Positions 40,722-49,144 of a stretch of DNA of 64,000 nt are shown here, one piece after another. The notes beneath the pieces were generated by a model. The model saw nothing but the letters and a program-made list of their open reading frames with translations, made no database searches and had not been told where the DNA came from. Numbering within the stretch: position 1 is the stretch's first letter; every line of letters begins with the position of its first letter. The position numbers and the translations under genes are program-made. The DNA is from an uncultured Collinsella sp. (GTDB lineage Bacteria > Actinomycetota > Coriobacteriia > Coriobacteriales > Coriobacteriaceae): assembly GCA_900543275.1 (NCBI GenBank), contig UQQL01000001.1, positions 62,001 to 126,000 on the forward strand, in the 5' to 3' direction.

Positions 40722-42437
40722 CTATTGTGCCGAGCCCGCGACGGGCTCAAAATGCTTGTCCTTCACGGCCGCCACCAAGCGATCTGCCAGATTGCGCACG
40801 CGCGGATCCAAGCGAGCGGCACCCGGGTTGACAAAGAAGCGGGCCGTGCAGTCCATAATGCGGCCGGTGATGACCAGGTCGTTGTCGCGCAGGGTGGCAC
40901 CCGTGGCGGTAATGTCCACGATGCGATCGGTCATGCCGACAATGGGGCCCAGCTCGATGTTGCCGTGCAGCGAGACGATATCGGCGTTCACGCCGCGCTC
41001 GGCATACCAGGCACTCGCGATGCGCGGGTACTTGGTTGCCACGCGAAGCGAACCGCGGCGGGCATAGTTTCGCTCGGCCTGCCCGGCGCGCCATGCGGGC
41101 TCCGCCTCGATAAAGGTGCACAGGCCATAGCCCAGGTCGACCAGCTGCAGCAAGTTGAGGTCGGCCTCGATGAGCGAGTCCCAGCCGCAGATGCCACAGT
41201 CGGCACCGCCGCAGCCCACAAAGGCAGGCGCATCGCTGGGGCGCACGATGACAAACTCGATATCGCCGACCGTGCCCTCGCCAGCACGCGTGTCGCGACC
41301 GCGCACAATCAGGTGACGGCCGGGATCACGCAGCTCAGAGACGTCCAGGCCCGCGGCCTCGAGCACGTCGAGCGTATCGGCCTTAAGCGAGCCCTTGGGC
41401 ACGGCGATGCGCAGCGGACCCTCGGCACCACGGCCCGCGGCGTGATCGCCATCGGAAGCGGCGTCCTCGGCCGAGGTACGCGCGGCCTCCAGGCGCTCGA
41501 GCGAAAAGGCAAAGCCCGCCGCCGGCACCTCGATGCCATCGCCGAACGCGCCGGTAAAGATGGAGTCATAGCGACCGCCCGAGCCCACCGGATCGGGCAA
41601 GCCGCCGGCATAGGCCTTAAAGACCAAGCCCGTGTAGTAATCAAAAGAGTTCATGATAGAAAAGTCGAACGACAGCACCTGAGCGTCCTCGGGAGCCAGG
41701 CCCTCGACCAGGGCACGCAGTTCACGCGTCAGCGGCGCGGCGATACCGGCAGCCTCCAGCAGCGCGTCCACGCGGTCGAGCACCTCGGCTCCGCCGTGCA
41801 AGCGCGGCAGCTCGCTAATGGCGGCCTTGACGGCATCGGACTCGGCGCTTGCCGCCACGCGGGCATCGAGGCCCACAAAGTCGTTGGCGTGCACGCAGCG
41901 CAGGGCCTCGGCGGCCAGCTCGCGATCCTCGCACGCCGCGAGCAGCTCCTTAAACGGACGCACGCTGCCTGCGATGATGCGCGCATCGGGAAGTGTCAGC
42001 TCGCGCACGGTCTCCGCCACCAGCGAAACAATCTCGACATCGCCCGCGGTATCGCCCGCGCCGATAAGCTCAAAGCCCAGCTGCGTAAACTGACGCGAGC
42101 CGCCGGCATTGCGCTGACACTCGCGAACCACCGGCGCCTCGTAGCGCAGGCGCAGGGGCAGGTCGGCCGCGCGCATGCGGGTCGAAACCAGGCGCACGAT
42201 CGGCAGCGTGTTGTCGGGACGGACCACCAGCAGGCGACCGTCGTCATCAAAGAGCTTAAACGGCGTGTCCGCAATGCGGCCGCCTTCCTCGAGTGAACCT
42301 TTGTCCTCGAGCAGCGGCGTCTCGACCGGAAGGTAATGATGCTCCCTAAAGCAGCCCTTCACCGTCAGCGCGATCTCCTCGCGCGCCTGAGCCTCCTCGG
42401 GCAATATGTCCCGGAATCCCCACGGTGTGGCCGTCAT
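40722..42437 (-). CDS. hisZG: HisZ-HisG fusion: ATP phosphoribosyltransferase regulatory plus catalytic subunits
   Basis: 571 residues. Residues 1-340 are a HisRS-like HisZ domain: TPWGFRDILPEEAQAREEI, LLVVRPDNTLPIVRL, RYEAPVVRECQRNAGGSRQFTQLG, FDYYTGLVFKAYAGG and SGGRYDSI. After a 20-residue linker, residues 350-571 are a short-form HisG: PLRIAVPKGSLKADTL, ADCGICGWDSLIEA, VATKYPRIASAWYAERG and LHGNIELGPIVGMTDRIVDI. Short HisG needs HisZ for activity and histidine feedback, so the fusion fixes them 1:1. First gene of the his operon, with AGGAGG upstream. Confidence 0.93.
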   Translation of the reverse strand: MTATPWGFRDILPEEAQAREEIALTVKGCFREHHYLPVETPLLEDKGSLEEGGRIADTPFKLFDDDGRLLVVRPDNTLPIVRLVSTRMRAADLPLRLRYEAPVVRECQRNAGGSRQFTQLGFELIGAGDTAGDVEIVSLVAETVRELTLPDARIIAGSVRPFKELLAACEDRELAAEALRCVHANDFVGLDARVAASAESDAVKAAISELPRLHGGAEVLDRVDALLEAAGIAAPLTRELRALVEGLAPEDAQVLSFDFSIMNSFDYYTGLVFKAYAGGLPDPVGSGGRYDSIFTGAFGDGIEVPAAGFAFSLERLEAARTSAEDAASDGDHAAGRGAEGPLRIAVPKGSLKADTLDVLEAAGLDVSELRDPGRHLIVRGRDTRAGEGTVGDIEFVIVRPSDAPAFVGCGGADCGICGWDSLIEADLNLLQLVDLGYGLCTFIEAEPAWRAGQAERNYARRGSLRVATKYPRIASAWYAERGVNADIVSLHGNIELGPIVGMTDRIVDITATGATLRDNDLVITGRIMDCTARFFVNPGAARLDPRVRNLADRLVAAVKDKHFEPVAGSAQ

Positions 42438-42531
42438 CTGGTGAGCCTCCTCATGCTGCGTTTCATATAGAACAGAAGACCGGCATAGCTCCGCCGGTCT
42501 TCTGGGTACTTTAGCATACTAGAGTACTTGC
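42438..42531 (-). promoter_or_regulatory. Leader and promoter of the his operon
   Basis: On the minus strand a TATGCT box (42513-42518) precedes a perfect 11-bp hairpin (42474-42484 with 42493-42503, AGAAGACCGGC/GCCGGTCTTCT) in the leader before hisZG. The hairpin is not followed by a clear T-run and I see no run of His codons, so classic attenuation is not supported; other leader control is possible. Confidence 0.45.
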
Positions 42532-42615
42532 GGGGAGAATCGTCTCCCACGGCTCACAGCGTATTCATTTGGAAACATAGGGCGAGCGATTAGCAGTAGC
42601 CTCTTGTCACAACGC

Positions 42616-42648
42616 AAAAAGGGCGCCCGCGCGAATGCGGGCGCCCTT
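42616..42648 (-). terminator. Terminator of the first FrlB-like gene
   Basis: 12-bp perfect stem AAGGGCGCCCGC (42619-42630) with GCGGGCGCCCTT (42637-42648); on the minus strand five T follow the stem. It separates the sugar locus from the his operon. Confidence 0.9.
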
Positions 42649-42699
42649 GTGTAGGGCCGAAATATCAACCAGCCAAGATATCGGGCCCGCGATCAGCCC

Positions 42700-43761
42700 T
42701 TAGTAGTCGAACTGGTGGTAGTAGCGGCGGTACTTGAGGTTGTGCTTGGTGACCAGCTCGTAGTTGCGGGCGAGGCGGTCGGTGGTGAGCACGGAGAGGA
42801 TCCACGGGGACACGATGACGCGGAAGTCGTCGTCCAGGCCGGGGATGGCGTACTCGGCGGTGTCGATGATGACGTAGTCCTCGTCGCCGGTCACGCCGCT
42901 GGTGAGGAAGGCGCGGACGCGCTCGTCGAGGGCGCGGCACTCGTCCTCGCCCATGAACAGGAACACCGGGACGCCGGGCTCGAGCAGCTCGAGCGTGCCG
43001 TGGAAGAAGTCGTGCGAGGTGATGTGGCGGATGCGCTTCCACTGCATCTCCTCGAGCAGGCACATGGAGTACAGGACGGTCTCGCCCCACAGCGCGCCCG
43101 AGCCGATGAACATGGTGTAGTCGGCCAGCGCGTACTTCCTGGCGAGCTCCCCGGCGCGCGGCTCGAAGCGCTTGCGGATGTCGAGCATGTCCTTCCAGAC
43201 GTCCCTCGTCTGCTCGATGAACAGGTCGAACTTGGGGAAGCAGCCGCGGCGGTTGAGCAGGCGCAGGCCGAAGCAGTCGGCGAGGTAGTAGCCCTTCTCG
43301 CAGCCGCCGGCGCCGTGGTCGGAGGCCATCATGACGCAGTTCTCGGCGCCCACGGCCTGGCCGATCTTGCCCTCGGGGTTGGTCATGGCGAAGACGCGCA
43401 CGCCCATCTCCCTCATCTTGCCGACGGCCTCGAGCACCTCGGGGGTGGTGCCGGACTCGGAGGCGGTCAGCACGACGGACTTGTCGGTCATGCGCTTGTG
43501 GCCCATGACGTTCCACTCGGCGGCGTGGATCAGGTAGACCTCGAGGTCGCGGTCGCCGAACTTGTTCATGAGGTACTCGAGCTGCATGAACTCGTCCCAG
43601 GTGCCGCCGACGCCCATCAGGAAGACGGCGTCGTAGCCCTCCTCGTGCACGCGGTCGGCCAGGGCGGTCATCCGCTTGCCGGCCTCGTAGACGTTCCTGC
43701 CGTCCTCGAGGTAGCCCTCCTGGTCGAAGTGCATGATCTCGATCTTCTCGGTCTCCTTCAT
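42700..43761 (-). CDS. SIS-domain protein, FrlB-like sugar-phosphate deglycase, copy 1
   Basis: 353 residues starting MKETEKIEIMHFDQEGYLED, with GGGAGG upstream of the ATG at 43761. Two SIS domains: FLMGVGGTWDEFMQLEYLM...VVLTASESGTTPEVLEAV and FIGSGALWGETVL...FFHGTLELLEPGVPVFLFMG. The latter segment and the end RRYYHQFDY resemble FrlB (fructoselysine-6-phosphate deglycase: FRHGPLEIVEPGVP..., RRYYGG..EY). The coding sequence appears identical to the gene at 47849-48910, with identity stopping exactly at start and stop codons. Codon choice is more GC-biased than the neighbours. It has its own promoter with two ATACCAAT sites. The true substrate is inferred. Confidence 0.85.
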   Translation of the reverse strand: MKETEKIEIMHFDQEGYLEDGRNVYEAGKRMTALADRVHEEGYDAVFLMGVGGTWDEFMQLEYLMNKFGDRDLEVYLIHAAEWNVMGHKRMTDKSVVLTASESGTTPEVLEAVGKMREMGVRVFAMTNPEGKIGQAVGAENCVMMASDHGAGGCEKGYYLADCFGLRLLNRRGCFPKFDLFIEQTRDVWKDMLDIRKRFEPRAGELARKYALADYTMFIGSGALWGETVLYSMCLLEEMQWKRIRHITSHDFFHGTLELLEPGVPVFLFMGEDECRALDERVRAFLTSGVTGDEDYVIIDTAEYAIPGLDDDFRVIVSPWILSVLTTDRLARNYELVTKHNLKYRRYYHQFDY

Positions 43762-43860
43762 GTGTGTCCTCCCATCACATGTGCACGATTCTATACATCG
43801 CGCTTCTTGCCGATACCAATTATAGCCATACGATTGCTTGTTATTTAATACCAATCCAAA
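43762..43860 (-). promoter_or_regulatory. Promoter with paired ATACCAAT operators, FrlB-like copy 1
   Basis: ATACCAAT at 43813-43820 and again at 43848-43855 (35 bases apart, same orientation). On the minus strand a perfect TATAAT -10 box (43819-43824) overlaps the first site. The same arrangement occurs at 46714-46754 and 49030-49071. The remainder up to 44028 shows nothing recognisable. Confidence 0.6.
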
Positions 43861-44028
43861 CTCACGAAGATTTACGACGAACGGTCGGTTTCCTTGCCCG
43901 AGTGGTATTACAACGCCATTAGTTGTCTATTTCGATCTCCGCTGCCAACGGGCGCTCCACAACTCGCAGGCTAAAAATGCGTTGCGCCAGACCCGCCCAA
44001 GCGTTTCCGGCGCAACCGCGCAGTTTAG

Positions 44029-44874
44029 TTATTCGGCTTCCATCTCCGCTGTCACACGGCGATACATCTCGATAACCTGAGTCGTCGCCTTGGACGGATC
44101 CTGATAGTAGCGGCCATCACACGTCTCGGCCGAGACATAGCCCGTATAGCCGTGGCGCATGAGTGCCTCGAGGTCGGCACGCATATCACGTTCGCCGTCG
44201 CCCCAGGCAAGATGCGTCGTGCCGCCGCCCACATCTACAAAGTGGGTGTGAACGATCTTGTCGCCCAGGACCTCAAAGTAGCCGTCGATCGTGTCGCCAG
44301 CAACTTCCATGGCGCCAAAGTCGATACAAGCCTTACAATTGGGGCGGTCGACCGCCTCGAGAATGCGCGCCACGTCCTGTGCGGTATTGACCAGCACGGA
44401 TTCCGAGGGCTGTAGCGCCTCGAGCGCAACGCGAATGCCGCGCGTATCGGCATAGTCGCACACCGAACGCAGCATGGCAACGCTGCGGACCCAAGCGTCC
44501 TCAGCCGGCTCGTCCAGATAGGCCCAGCCGCTCGTCACCAGAATCTGCGGCGCGCCCAATTCGACGGCAACGTCGATCACATTCTTAAAGTACGAGAGGA
44601 TACGTTTTTGGCCCGCCTCACCGCGCACCGCGACGTTCCACGGCTTGGGGTTATTCTGCTCGGGGCAAACGCACACGATCTTGATGCCGTACTGGGCGGC
44701 AAGGTCGCGAATCTTGTCCACCGAATCGTGCTCGTGGCAATCCACATACAGGTGCATCGAGCCGGTCCACAGCTCGATATTGCGATAACCGGCCTCACCT
44801 GCAGCCTTAAAGAACGTCTCGATGCTGTAGTAACGATGGTTGATGTTCATGAGCGAAAGCTCGGGTACGGCCAT
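44029..44874 (-). CDS. TIM-barrel sugar-phosphate isomerase/epimerase, FrlC-like
   Basis: 281 residues of the AP-endonuclease-2/xylose-isomerase-like family. Metal-site segments: YRNIELWTGSMHLYVDCHEHD, VALEALQPSESVLVNTAQDV, KACIDFGAMEVAGD, GDKIVHTHFVDVGGGTTHLAWGDGERD and GYTGYVSAETCDG. The spacing and several segments resemble FrlC, the fructoselysine 3-epimerase (LGDK..H.H.VD...THY..GEG). It is transcribed with IIC and IID (112 bases after IID), with an AAAGGGGAGG site. In this locus it would convert an epimeric Amadori sugar to the form used by the deglycase. Confidence 0.82.
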   Translation of the reverse strand: MAVPELSLMNINHRYYSIETFFKAAGEAGYRNIELWTGSMHLYVDCHEHDSVDKIRDLAAQYGIKIVCVCPEQNNPKPWNVAVRGEAGQKRILSYFKNVIDVAVELGAPQILVTSGWAYLDEPAEDAWVRSVAMLRSVCDYADTRGIRVALEALQPSESVLVNTAQDVARILEAVDRPNCKACIDFGAMEVAGDTIDGYFEVLGDKIVHTHFVDVGGGTTHLAWGDGERDMRADLEALMRHGYTGYVSAETCDGRYYQDPSKATTQVIEMYRRVTAEMEAE

Positions 44875-44985
44875 AGCCCTCCCCTTTCGTACAGGCTTTT
44901 AAAAAACAGGGGGCCGCCGCAGATGCGACAAGCCCCCAAAGATCGACGCAACCGTTAGACGCGATTGAAGCGCGATTCGAACATA

Positions 44986-45810
44986 TTAGGCAAGCACGCC
45001 AAAGTAAGCGCCGATGATGCCCACGACCATGGTGCAGAGGATCAGGACCATCGGGTTGATCTTCTTGGAGAGCAGCCAGTAGTAGAGCCAGAAGGCGGCC
45101 ATACCGAGCATACCGGGCATGATGCCGTCCAGGATGTCCTGGAGAGTCTGGGCGGAGTCGCCCTGACCGATGGCGATGGGCAGCGAAGCCCAGAACATGT
45201 CCTTGCTCATGGCGCCAACAACCATAACGCCGACAATGCCGACGCAGGCCATGATCTTTTGCATCAGGCCGGTCTTCTGAGCCTTGTCGAGGAAGCCAAT
45301 GCCCAGCTCATAACCCTTGATAGCGCCAAAGATACGAATCAGGAACGCCGGGATGTTGTAGACGAGCAGGAAGGCGATGGGGCCAAAGACGTTGCCGGCC
45401 TGGCACAGGCTGATGCCCACGGCAGCGGCGACGACGCGCAGGGTGGACAGGAAGAAGGAGTCACCCAGGCCGGAAAGCGGACCCATGAGGGCGGCCTTGA
45501 TGTCGTTGACGCTCTCGGGCTCAACCTCGCCACGAGCGACCTTTTCTTCCATGGCCATCGCGATGCCACCCACGAAGGGAGCGAGCTGCGGGGTGATGTT
45601 GAAGAATGCGCTGTGACGGTGCAAGGCCTCGGCGTAATCATCGGGACGGCCGGCATAGATCTTCTTGAGCATGTTAGCGACCATCAGGCAGAAGGCAATG
45701 TTCATCTGCTTGTAGTAGGTCCAGGAGAACTCCATGCCCAGGGCGCCGGTGTTGACGGCGCTCTTGATGAGGTCGGAGCGCGTGATCTTGTTCTCGGGAC
45801 TAGAAGTCAT
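44986..45810 (-). CDS. PTS mannose-family IID component
   Basis: 274 residues from the ATG at 45810. Family features: ITRSDLIKSAVNTGALGMEFSWTYYKQMNIAFC at the N-terminus (IID proteins start with a conserved amphipathic region), HSAFFNITPQLAPFVGGIAMAMEE, and GPLSGLGDSFFLSTLRVVAAAVG, then several membrane segments and a C-terminal anchor. Together with IIC it forms the membrane channel. It overlaps the end of the IIC gene by 11 bases. Confidence 0.93.
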   Translation of the reverse strand: MTSSPENKITRSDLIKSAVNTGALGMEFSWTYYKQMNIAFCLMVANMLKKIYAGRPDDYAEALHRHSAFFNITPQLAPFVGGIAMAMEEKVARGEVEPESVNDIKAALMGPLSGLGDSFFLSTLRVVAAAVGISLCQAGNVFGPIAFLLVYNIPAFLIRIFGAIKGYELGIGFLDKAQKTGLMQKIMACVGIVGVMVVGAMSKDMFWASLPIAIGQGDSAQTLQDILDGIMPGMLGMAAFWLYYWLLSKKINPMVLILCTMVVGIIGAYFGVLA

Positions 45811-46573
45811 CGTCCTCATCCCCTTCCGCGGAGAGCTGGGGCTGGGCTCCGCCCAGGCCGAGCAGGTCGAACTTGTCGATGCCGATGATGATGGCGATCA
45901 GGGCGACGCCCAGGACGGGCACATTGGCGTAGGAGCACAGCAGGAAGCCCAGGAAGTAGAAGGGCACGAGCTGCTTGGTAAGCACCAGACGGCCGAGCAT
46001 GGCGAAGCCCATGGCAGGCAGGATGTTGGCTGCGACGCCAAAGCCATCGAGGACGAACGTCGGGATGAAGTCGAGCAGGCCCTGAACAGCGTCGGCACCC
46101 AGATAGAAGGAGACCGAGCACAGGATAAAGGCCAGGACGACAATCACGAGACCGATAATCCAGTGCATAGCGTAGATACCCTTGAGGTTACCCTTGCTGG
46201 CAAAGACGTCGGCACGGTCGACCAGAAGGGGCATACCGGCGTTGACGACGTTCTTGATGGCCAGGCACAGAGTGGCGATGGGCATCGCGAGCGCGATAGC
46301 GGCCTCGGTGCTCTGACCCAGCTGAATAGCGAAGGCGCAGGCGAGCACGCCGCCAATCGTCTCATCGGGCGGCACGTAAGCGCCGATGGAGATAGAACCC
46401 ATGAAGAGCAGCTCGAGGCTCGCACCGATGGCGAGGCCGGACTGCAGGTCCCCGAGGACTATGCCGACGAGCGGGCACAGAACGATCGGGCGGAACGCAT
46501 AGAGCGTACCGAGCTGATAATCGAGCTTACCGAAGGCAGCGATAAGTCCGATGAGGATTGCTTGAACAAGCAT
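45800..46573 (-). CDS. PTS mannose-family IIC component
   Basis: 257 residues, strongly hydrophobic with about seven membrane segments (for example YAFRPIVLCPLVGIVLGDL, GASLELLFMGSISIGAYVPPDETIGGVLACAFAI, IIGLVIVVLAFILCSVSFYLG). The ASLELLFMG-x-ISIGA segment is typical of mannose/sorbose IIC. AAGGGAGG lies upstream of the ATG. Its promoter at 46574-46760 carries the paired operators, so IIC-IID-epimerase is one transcript, separate from IIA-IIB. Confidence 0.93.
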   Translation of the reverse strand: MLVQAILIGLIAAFGKLDYQLGTLYAFRPIVLCPLVGIVLGDLQSGLAIGASLELLFMGSISIGAYVPPDETIGGVLACAFAIQLGQSTEAAIALAMPIATLCLAIKNVVNAGMPLLVDRADVFASKGNLKGIYAMHWIIGLVIVVLAFILCSVSFYLGADAVQGLLDFIPTFVLDGFGVAANILPAMGFAMLGRLVLTKQLVPFYFLGFLLCSYANVPVLGVALIAIIIGIDKFDLLGLGGAQPQLSAEGDEDDDF

Positions 46574-46760
46574 TGTTCCTCCCTTTGATCCCTCTTGGAT
46601 CCGCGCGGCGATTCCCGACTTGTCAGCGCGCCCTTTTCCATGCCGACAATCGCCCAGACAGATCCAGCTTGTACCGGTGTGCTGTTAACACCTAAACCGG
46701 TGCAAATGATTTGATACCAATTATATAGTCATGCGAAAACTATTTAATACCAATCGCTCA
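46574..46760 (-). promoter_or_regulatory. Promoter with paired ATACCAAT operators, IIC-IID-epimerase
   Basis: ATACCAAT at 46714-46721 and 46747-46754 (33 bases apart). A minus-strand TATAAT box (46720-46725) overlaps the first. An ACCGGT-based imperfect dyad lies just downstream (46670-46706). Confidence 0.6.
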
Positions 46761-46833
46761 ACGGGCGTGTACTCCCGGTGAACGGTAGATGGGGGTAACG
46801 GGTAAAGCGTTTATCCGGTACGCCCACGGATAG

Positions 46834-46856
46834 GGGCGGCGCCGTGCGCGCCGCCC
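46834..46856 (-). terminator. GC-rich hairpin after the IIB gene
   Basis: GGGCGGCGC (46834-46842) pairs with GCGCCGCCC (46848-46856), extended outward by CCAC/GTGG. It lies 12 bases past the IIB stop. No T-run, so termination may be partial. Confidence 0.5.
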
Positions 46857-46867
46857 GTGGTTCCCAA

Positions 46868-47350
46868 TTAGAGGGCGCTTAGGGCATCGACCTTGGGGTC
46901 GTCGGCCAGAGCGCGAATCTCGACCTCGACACCGCGGCCGACGAGCTCGCGAATGTCCTCTTCCTCGGCAGCAGTCACAAAGATCTGGCGGGAGATCTTA
47001 CGGGCATCGGGACGCTGCTCGTCCTTGGACTTGGTGTTGCCCAGGTTGATGGAGGTGATCTGCGGGCAGCCGTCGACAAGCTGCTTGGCCTCGGCGATGC
47101 TGGCGACGCAGATGATCATCTTGTACTTATCGGTAACACCGGAGTTGATGGCCTCGATGGCGTGCTCCATGTCCTTGATGACGAGCTTGACATTGGCCGG
47201 CTTTCCCATCTTGAGCGTGGTCTTCCAGACGGGATCGTTGGCAACCTTGTCGCCAACGCAGAAGATGCAGTCGGAGCCCAAGCCCTGGACCCAAGAGACG
47301 GCCACCTGGCCATGAAGCAGACGATGGTCGACGCGAAGCAGTTGAATCAT
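46868..47350 (-). CDS. PTS mannose-family IIB component
   Basis: 160 residues. The phospho-acceptor motif LLRVDHRLLHGQVAVSW has His13 in the usual place of the mannose/sorbose IIB family (RxDxRLxHGQV). The C-terminus is soluble and alpha/beta. It passes phosphate from IIA to the incoming sugar. Transcribed after the IIA gene (57 bases apart). Confidence 0.94.
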   Translation of the reverse strand: MIQLLRVDHRLLHGQVAVSWVQGLGSDCIFCVGDKVANDPVWKTTLKMGKPANVKLVIKDMEHAIEAINSGVTDKYKMIICVASIAEAKQLVDGCPQITSINLGNTKSKDEQRPDARKISRQIFVTAAEEEDIRELVGRGVEVEIRALADDPKVDALSAL

Positions 47351-47407
47351 GATTGACCCCCAAAGGTCTCATGCCGGAAACCCGGCCCCATTAATAGCAG
47401 GCGGTGA

Positions 47408-47827
47408 CTAGAACTCTTCCTCGTCATCCGCATCGGTCAGCAGATCGTTGACAAACTTGACGCGCGTATCGTCAGCCGCGAGGATCTCGCGGATAACCTG
47501 GTCGGCGGGAGCCTCCTGGTCCGAGAAGAGCAACTGGATCAGCAGCGGCAGATTCATGTTGGCAACCAGGTAGGTGTTGGGGCGCGTCTGGACGATCTTG
47601 GTGAACTCGTTGTTGACGCTGCCGCCAAACAGGTCGGTGCACACGATTACGTCGTCGGCGGGGTCGATGGTCGCCAGGAGCTTGGCGGCCTCCTCGGCGA
47701 CGTCGTTGCGCCCGTCGACGAACATCGACAGATCGTGGACGTTATCGCGCGCGCCCGAGAGCAGCTCGGTGCTCTCCTTGATGCCTGTCGCAAAATGCGC
47801 GTGGCTGGCAAAGATGTATTGCCTCAT
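47408..47827 (-). CDS. PTS mannose-family IIA component
   Basis: 139 residues from the ATG at 47827 (GGGGGAA upstream; the in-frame TTG at 47842 is disfavoured). Starts MRQYIFASHAHFATGIKEST, where His9 in ASHAHFA is the likely phospho-acceptor; VIVCTDLFGGSVNNEF corresponds to the conserved TDLxGGSPxN loop of IIA(Man). It lies between the second FrlB-like gene and IIB, so these three form one transcript. Confidence 0.93.
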   Translation of the reverse strand: MRQYIFASHAHFATGIKESTELLSGARDNVHDLSMFVDGRNDVAEEAAKLLATIDPADDVIVCTDLFGGSVNNEFTKIVQTRPNTYLVANMNLPLLIQLLFSDQEAPADQVIREILAADDTRVKFVNDLLTDADDEEEF

Positions 47828-47848
47828 TGCGGTTTCCCCCAAATGAAA

Positions 47849-48910
47849 TTAGTAGTCGAACTGGTGGTAGTAGCGGCGGTACTTGAGGTTGTGCTTGGTG
47901 ACCAGCTCGTAGTTGCGGGCGAGGCGGTCGGTGGTGAGCACGGAGAGGATCCACGGGGACACGATGACGCGGAAGTCGTCGTCCAGGCCGGGGATGGCGT
48001 ACTCGGCGGTGTCGATGATGACGTAGTCCTCGTCGCCGGTCACGCCGCTGGTGAGGAAGGCGCGGACGCGCTCGTCGAGGGCGCGGCACTCGTCCTCGCC
48101 CATGAACAGGAACACCGGGACGCCGGGCTCGAGCAGCTCGAGCGTGCCGTGGAAGAAGTCGTGCGAGGTGATGTGGCGGATGCGCTTCCACTGCATCTCC
48201 TCGAGCAGGCACATGGAGTACAGGACGGTCTCGCCCCACAGCGCGCCCGAGCCGATGAACATGGTGTAGTCGGCCAGCGCGTACTTCCTGGCGAGCTCCC
48301 CGGCGCGCGGCTCGAAGCGCTTGCGGATGTCGAGCATGTCCTTCCAGACGTCCCTCGTCTGCTCGATGAACAGGTCGAACTTGGGGAAGCAGCCGCGGCG
48401 GTTGAGCAGGCGCAGGCCGAAGCAGTCGGCGAGGTAGTAGCCCTTCTCGCAGCCGCCGGCGCCGTGGTCGGAGGCCATCATGACGCAGTTCTCGGCGCCC
48501 ACGGCCTGGCCGATCTTGCCCTCGGGGTTGGTCATGGCGAAGACGCGCACGCCCATCTCCCTCATCTTGCCGACGGCCTCGAGCACCTCGGGGGTGGTGC
48601 CGGACTCGGAGGCGGTCAGCACGACGGACTTGTCGGTCATGCGCTTGTGGCCCATGACGTTCCACTCGGCGGCGTGGATCAGGTAGACCTCGAGGTCGCG
48701 GTCGCCGAACTTGTTCATGAGGTACTCGAGCTGCATGAACTCGTCCCAGGTGCCGCCGACGCCCATCAGGAAGACGGCGTCGTAGCCCTCCTCGTGCACG
48801 CGGTCGGCCAGGGCGGTCATCCGCTTGCCGGCCTCGTAGACGTTCCTGCCGTCCTCGAGGTAGCCCTCCTGGTCGAAGTGCATGATCTCGATCTTCTCGG
48901 TCTCCTTCAT
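47849..48910 (-). CDS. SIS-domain protein, FrlB-like sugar-phosphate deglycase, copy 2
   Basis: 353 residues, identical in sequence to the protein at 42700-43761; the nucleotides match wherever I compared them. The identity covers the ATG-to-TAA span; the base before the ATG and the bases after the stop already differ, and the ribosome site (AAAGGAG) is unlike that of copy 1. First gene of the transcript copy 2-IIA-IIB, with its own paired operators upstream. Salmonella uses two different SIS deglycases with a mannose-family PTS for glucoselysine and fructoselysine; having two identical ones here suggests dosage or separate regulation rather than two substrates. Confidence 0.85.
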   Translation of the reverse strand: MKETEKIEIMHFDQEGYLEDGRNVYEAGKRMTALADRVHEEGYDAVFLMGVGGTWDEFMQLEYLMNKFGDRDLEVYLIHAAEWNVMGHKRMTDKSVVLTASESGTTPEVLEAVGKMREMGVRVFAMTNPEGKIGQAVGAENCVMMASDHGAGGCEKGYYLADCFGLRLLNRRGCFPKFDLFIEQTRDVWKDMLDIRKRFEPRAGELARKYALADYTMFIGSGALWGETVLYSMCLLEEMQWKRIRHITSHDFFHGTLELLEPGVPVFLFMGEDECRALDERVRAFLTSGVTGDEDYVIIDTAEYAIPGLDDDFRVIVSPWILSVLTTDRLARNYELVTKHNLKYRRYYHQFDY

Positions 48911-49080
48911 TCCCGCTCCTTTCACGAGCAGTTTGAATTGTCGCACGGAATGAACGGGCTTGCCGCCCCGTCTCGCCGCTTAACCTTGTGGACATCTTGG
49001 CCCTAAGCTCAACAATTCAAAGGTTCTTAATACCAGTGAACGATTACAGGTTAGCCGTTTTTAATACCGATTTTTTGATT
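48911..49080 (-). promoter_or_regulatory. Promoter with paired operator-like sites, FrlB-like copy 2
   Basis: ATACCAGT at 49030-49037 and ATACCGAT at 49064-49071 (34 bases apart), weaker versions of the sites at the other two promoters. A TGTAAT box lies on the minus strand between them. Confidence 0.5.
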
Positions 49081-49144
49081 TCATCCTCCCCTCTCGGTAG
49101 ACGGTCAGTTTTTGCCGCTCATCGGTCATGCGACACATGTCCGT

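Noticed and set aside
40641..42296. 551-codon frame antisense to hisZG, and similar long frames over hisC/hisD, eno and the cyclodeaminase-like gene
   Set aside because: Shadows of well-supported genes in GC-rich DNA.
42438..42531. Histidine attenuator (leader peptide with His codons) before hisZG
   Set aside because: A hairpin exists but no run of histidine codons or T-run was seen.
42665..43516. 283-codon frame on the same strand as FrlB-like copy 1
   Set aside because: Arg/His-rich low-complexity translation in the wrong frame of a GC-rich gene; no ribosome site.
42715..43848. Long open frame antisense to FrlB-like copy 1 (and the equivalent at 47735-49006)
   Set aside because: The protein-like features lie on the minus strand; the antisense frame is low-complexity (Val/Glu/His/Gly-rich) and arises from extreme GC bias at the third codon position.
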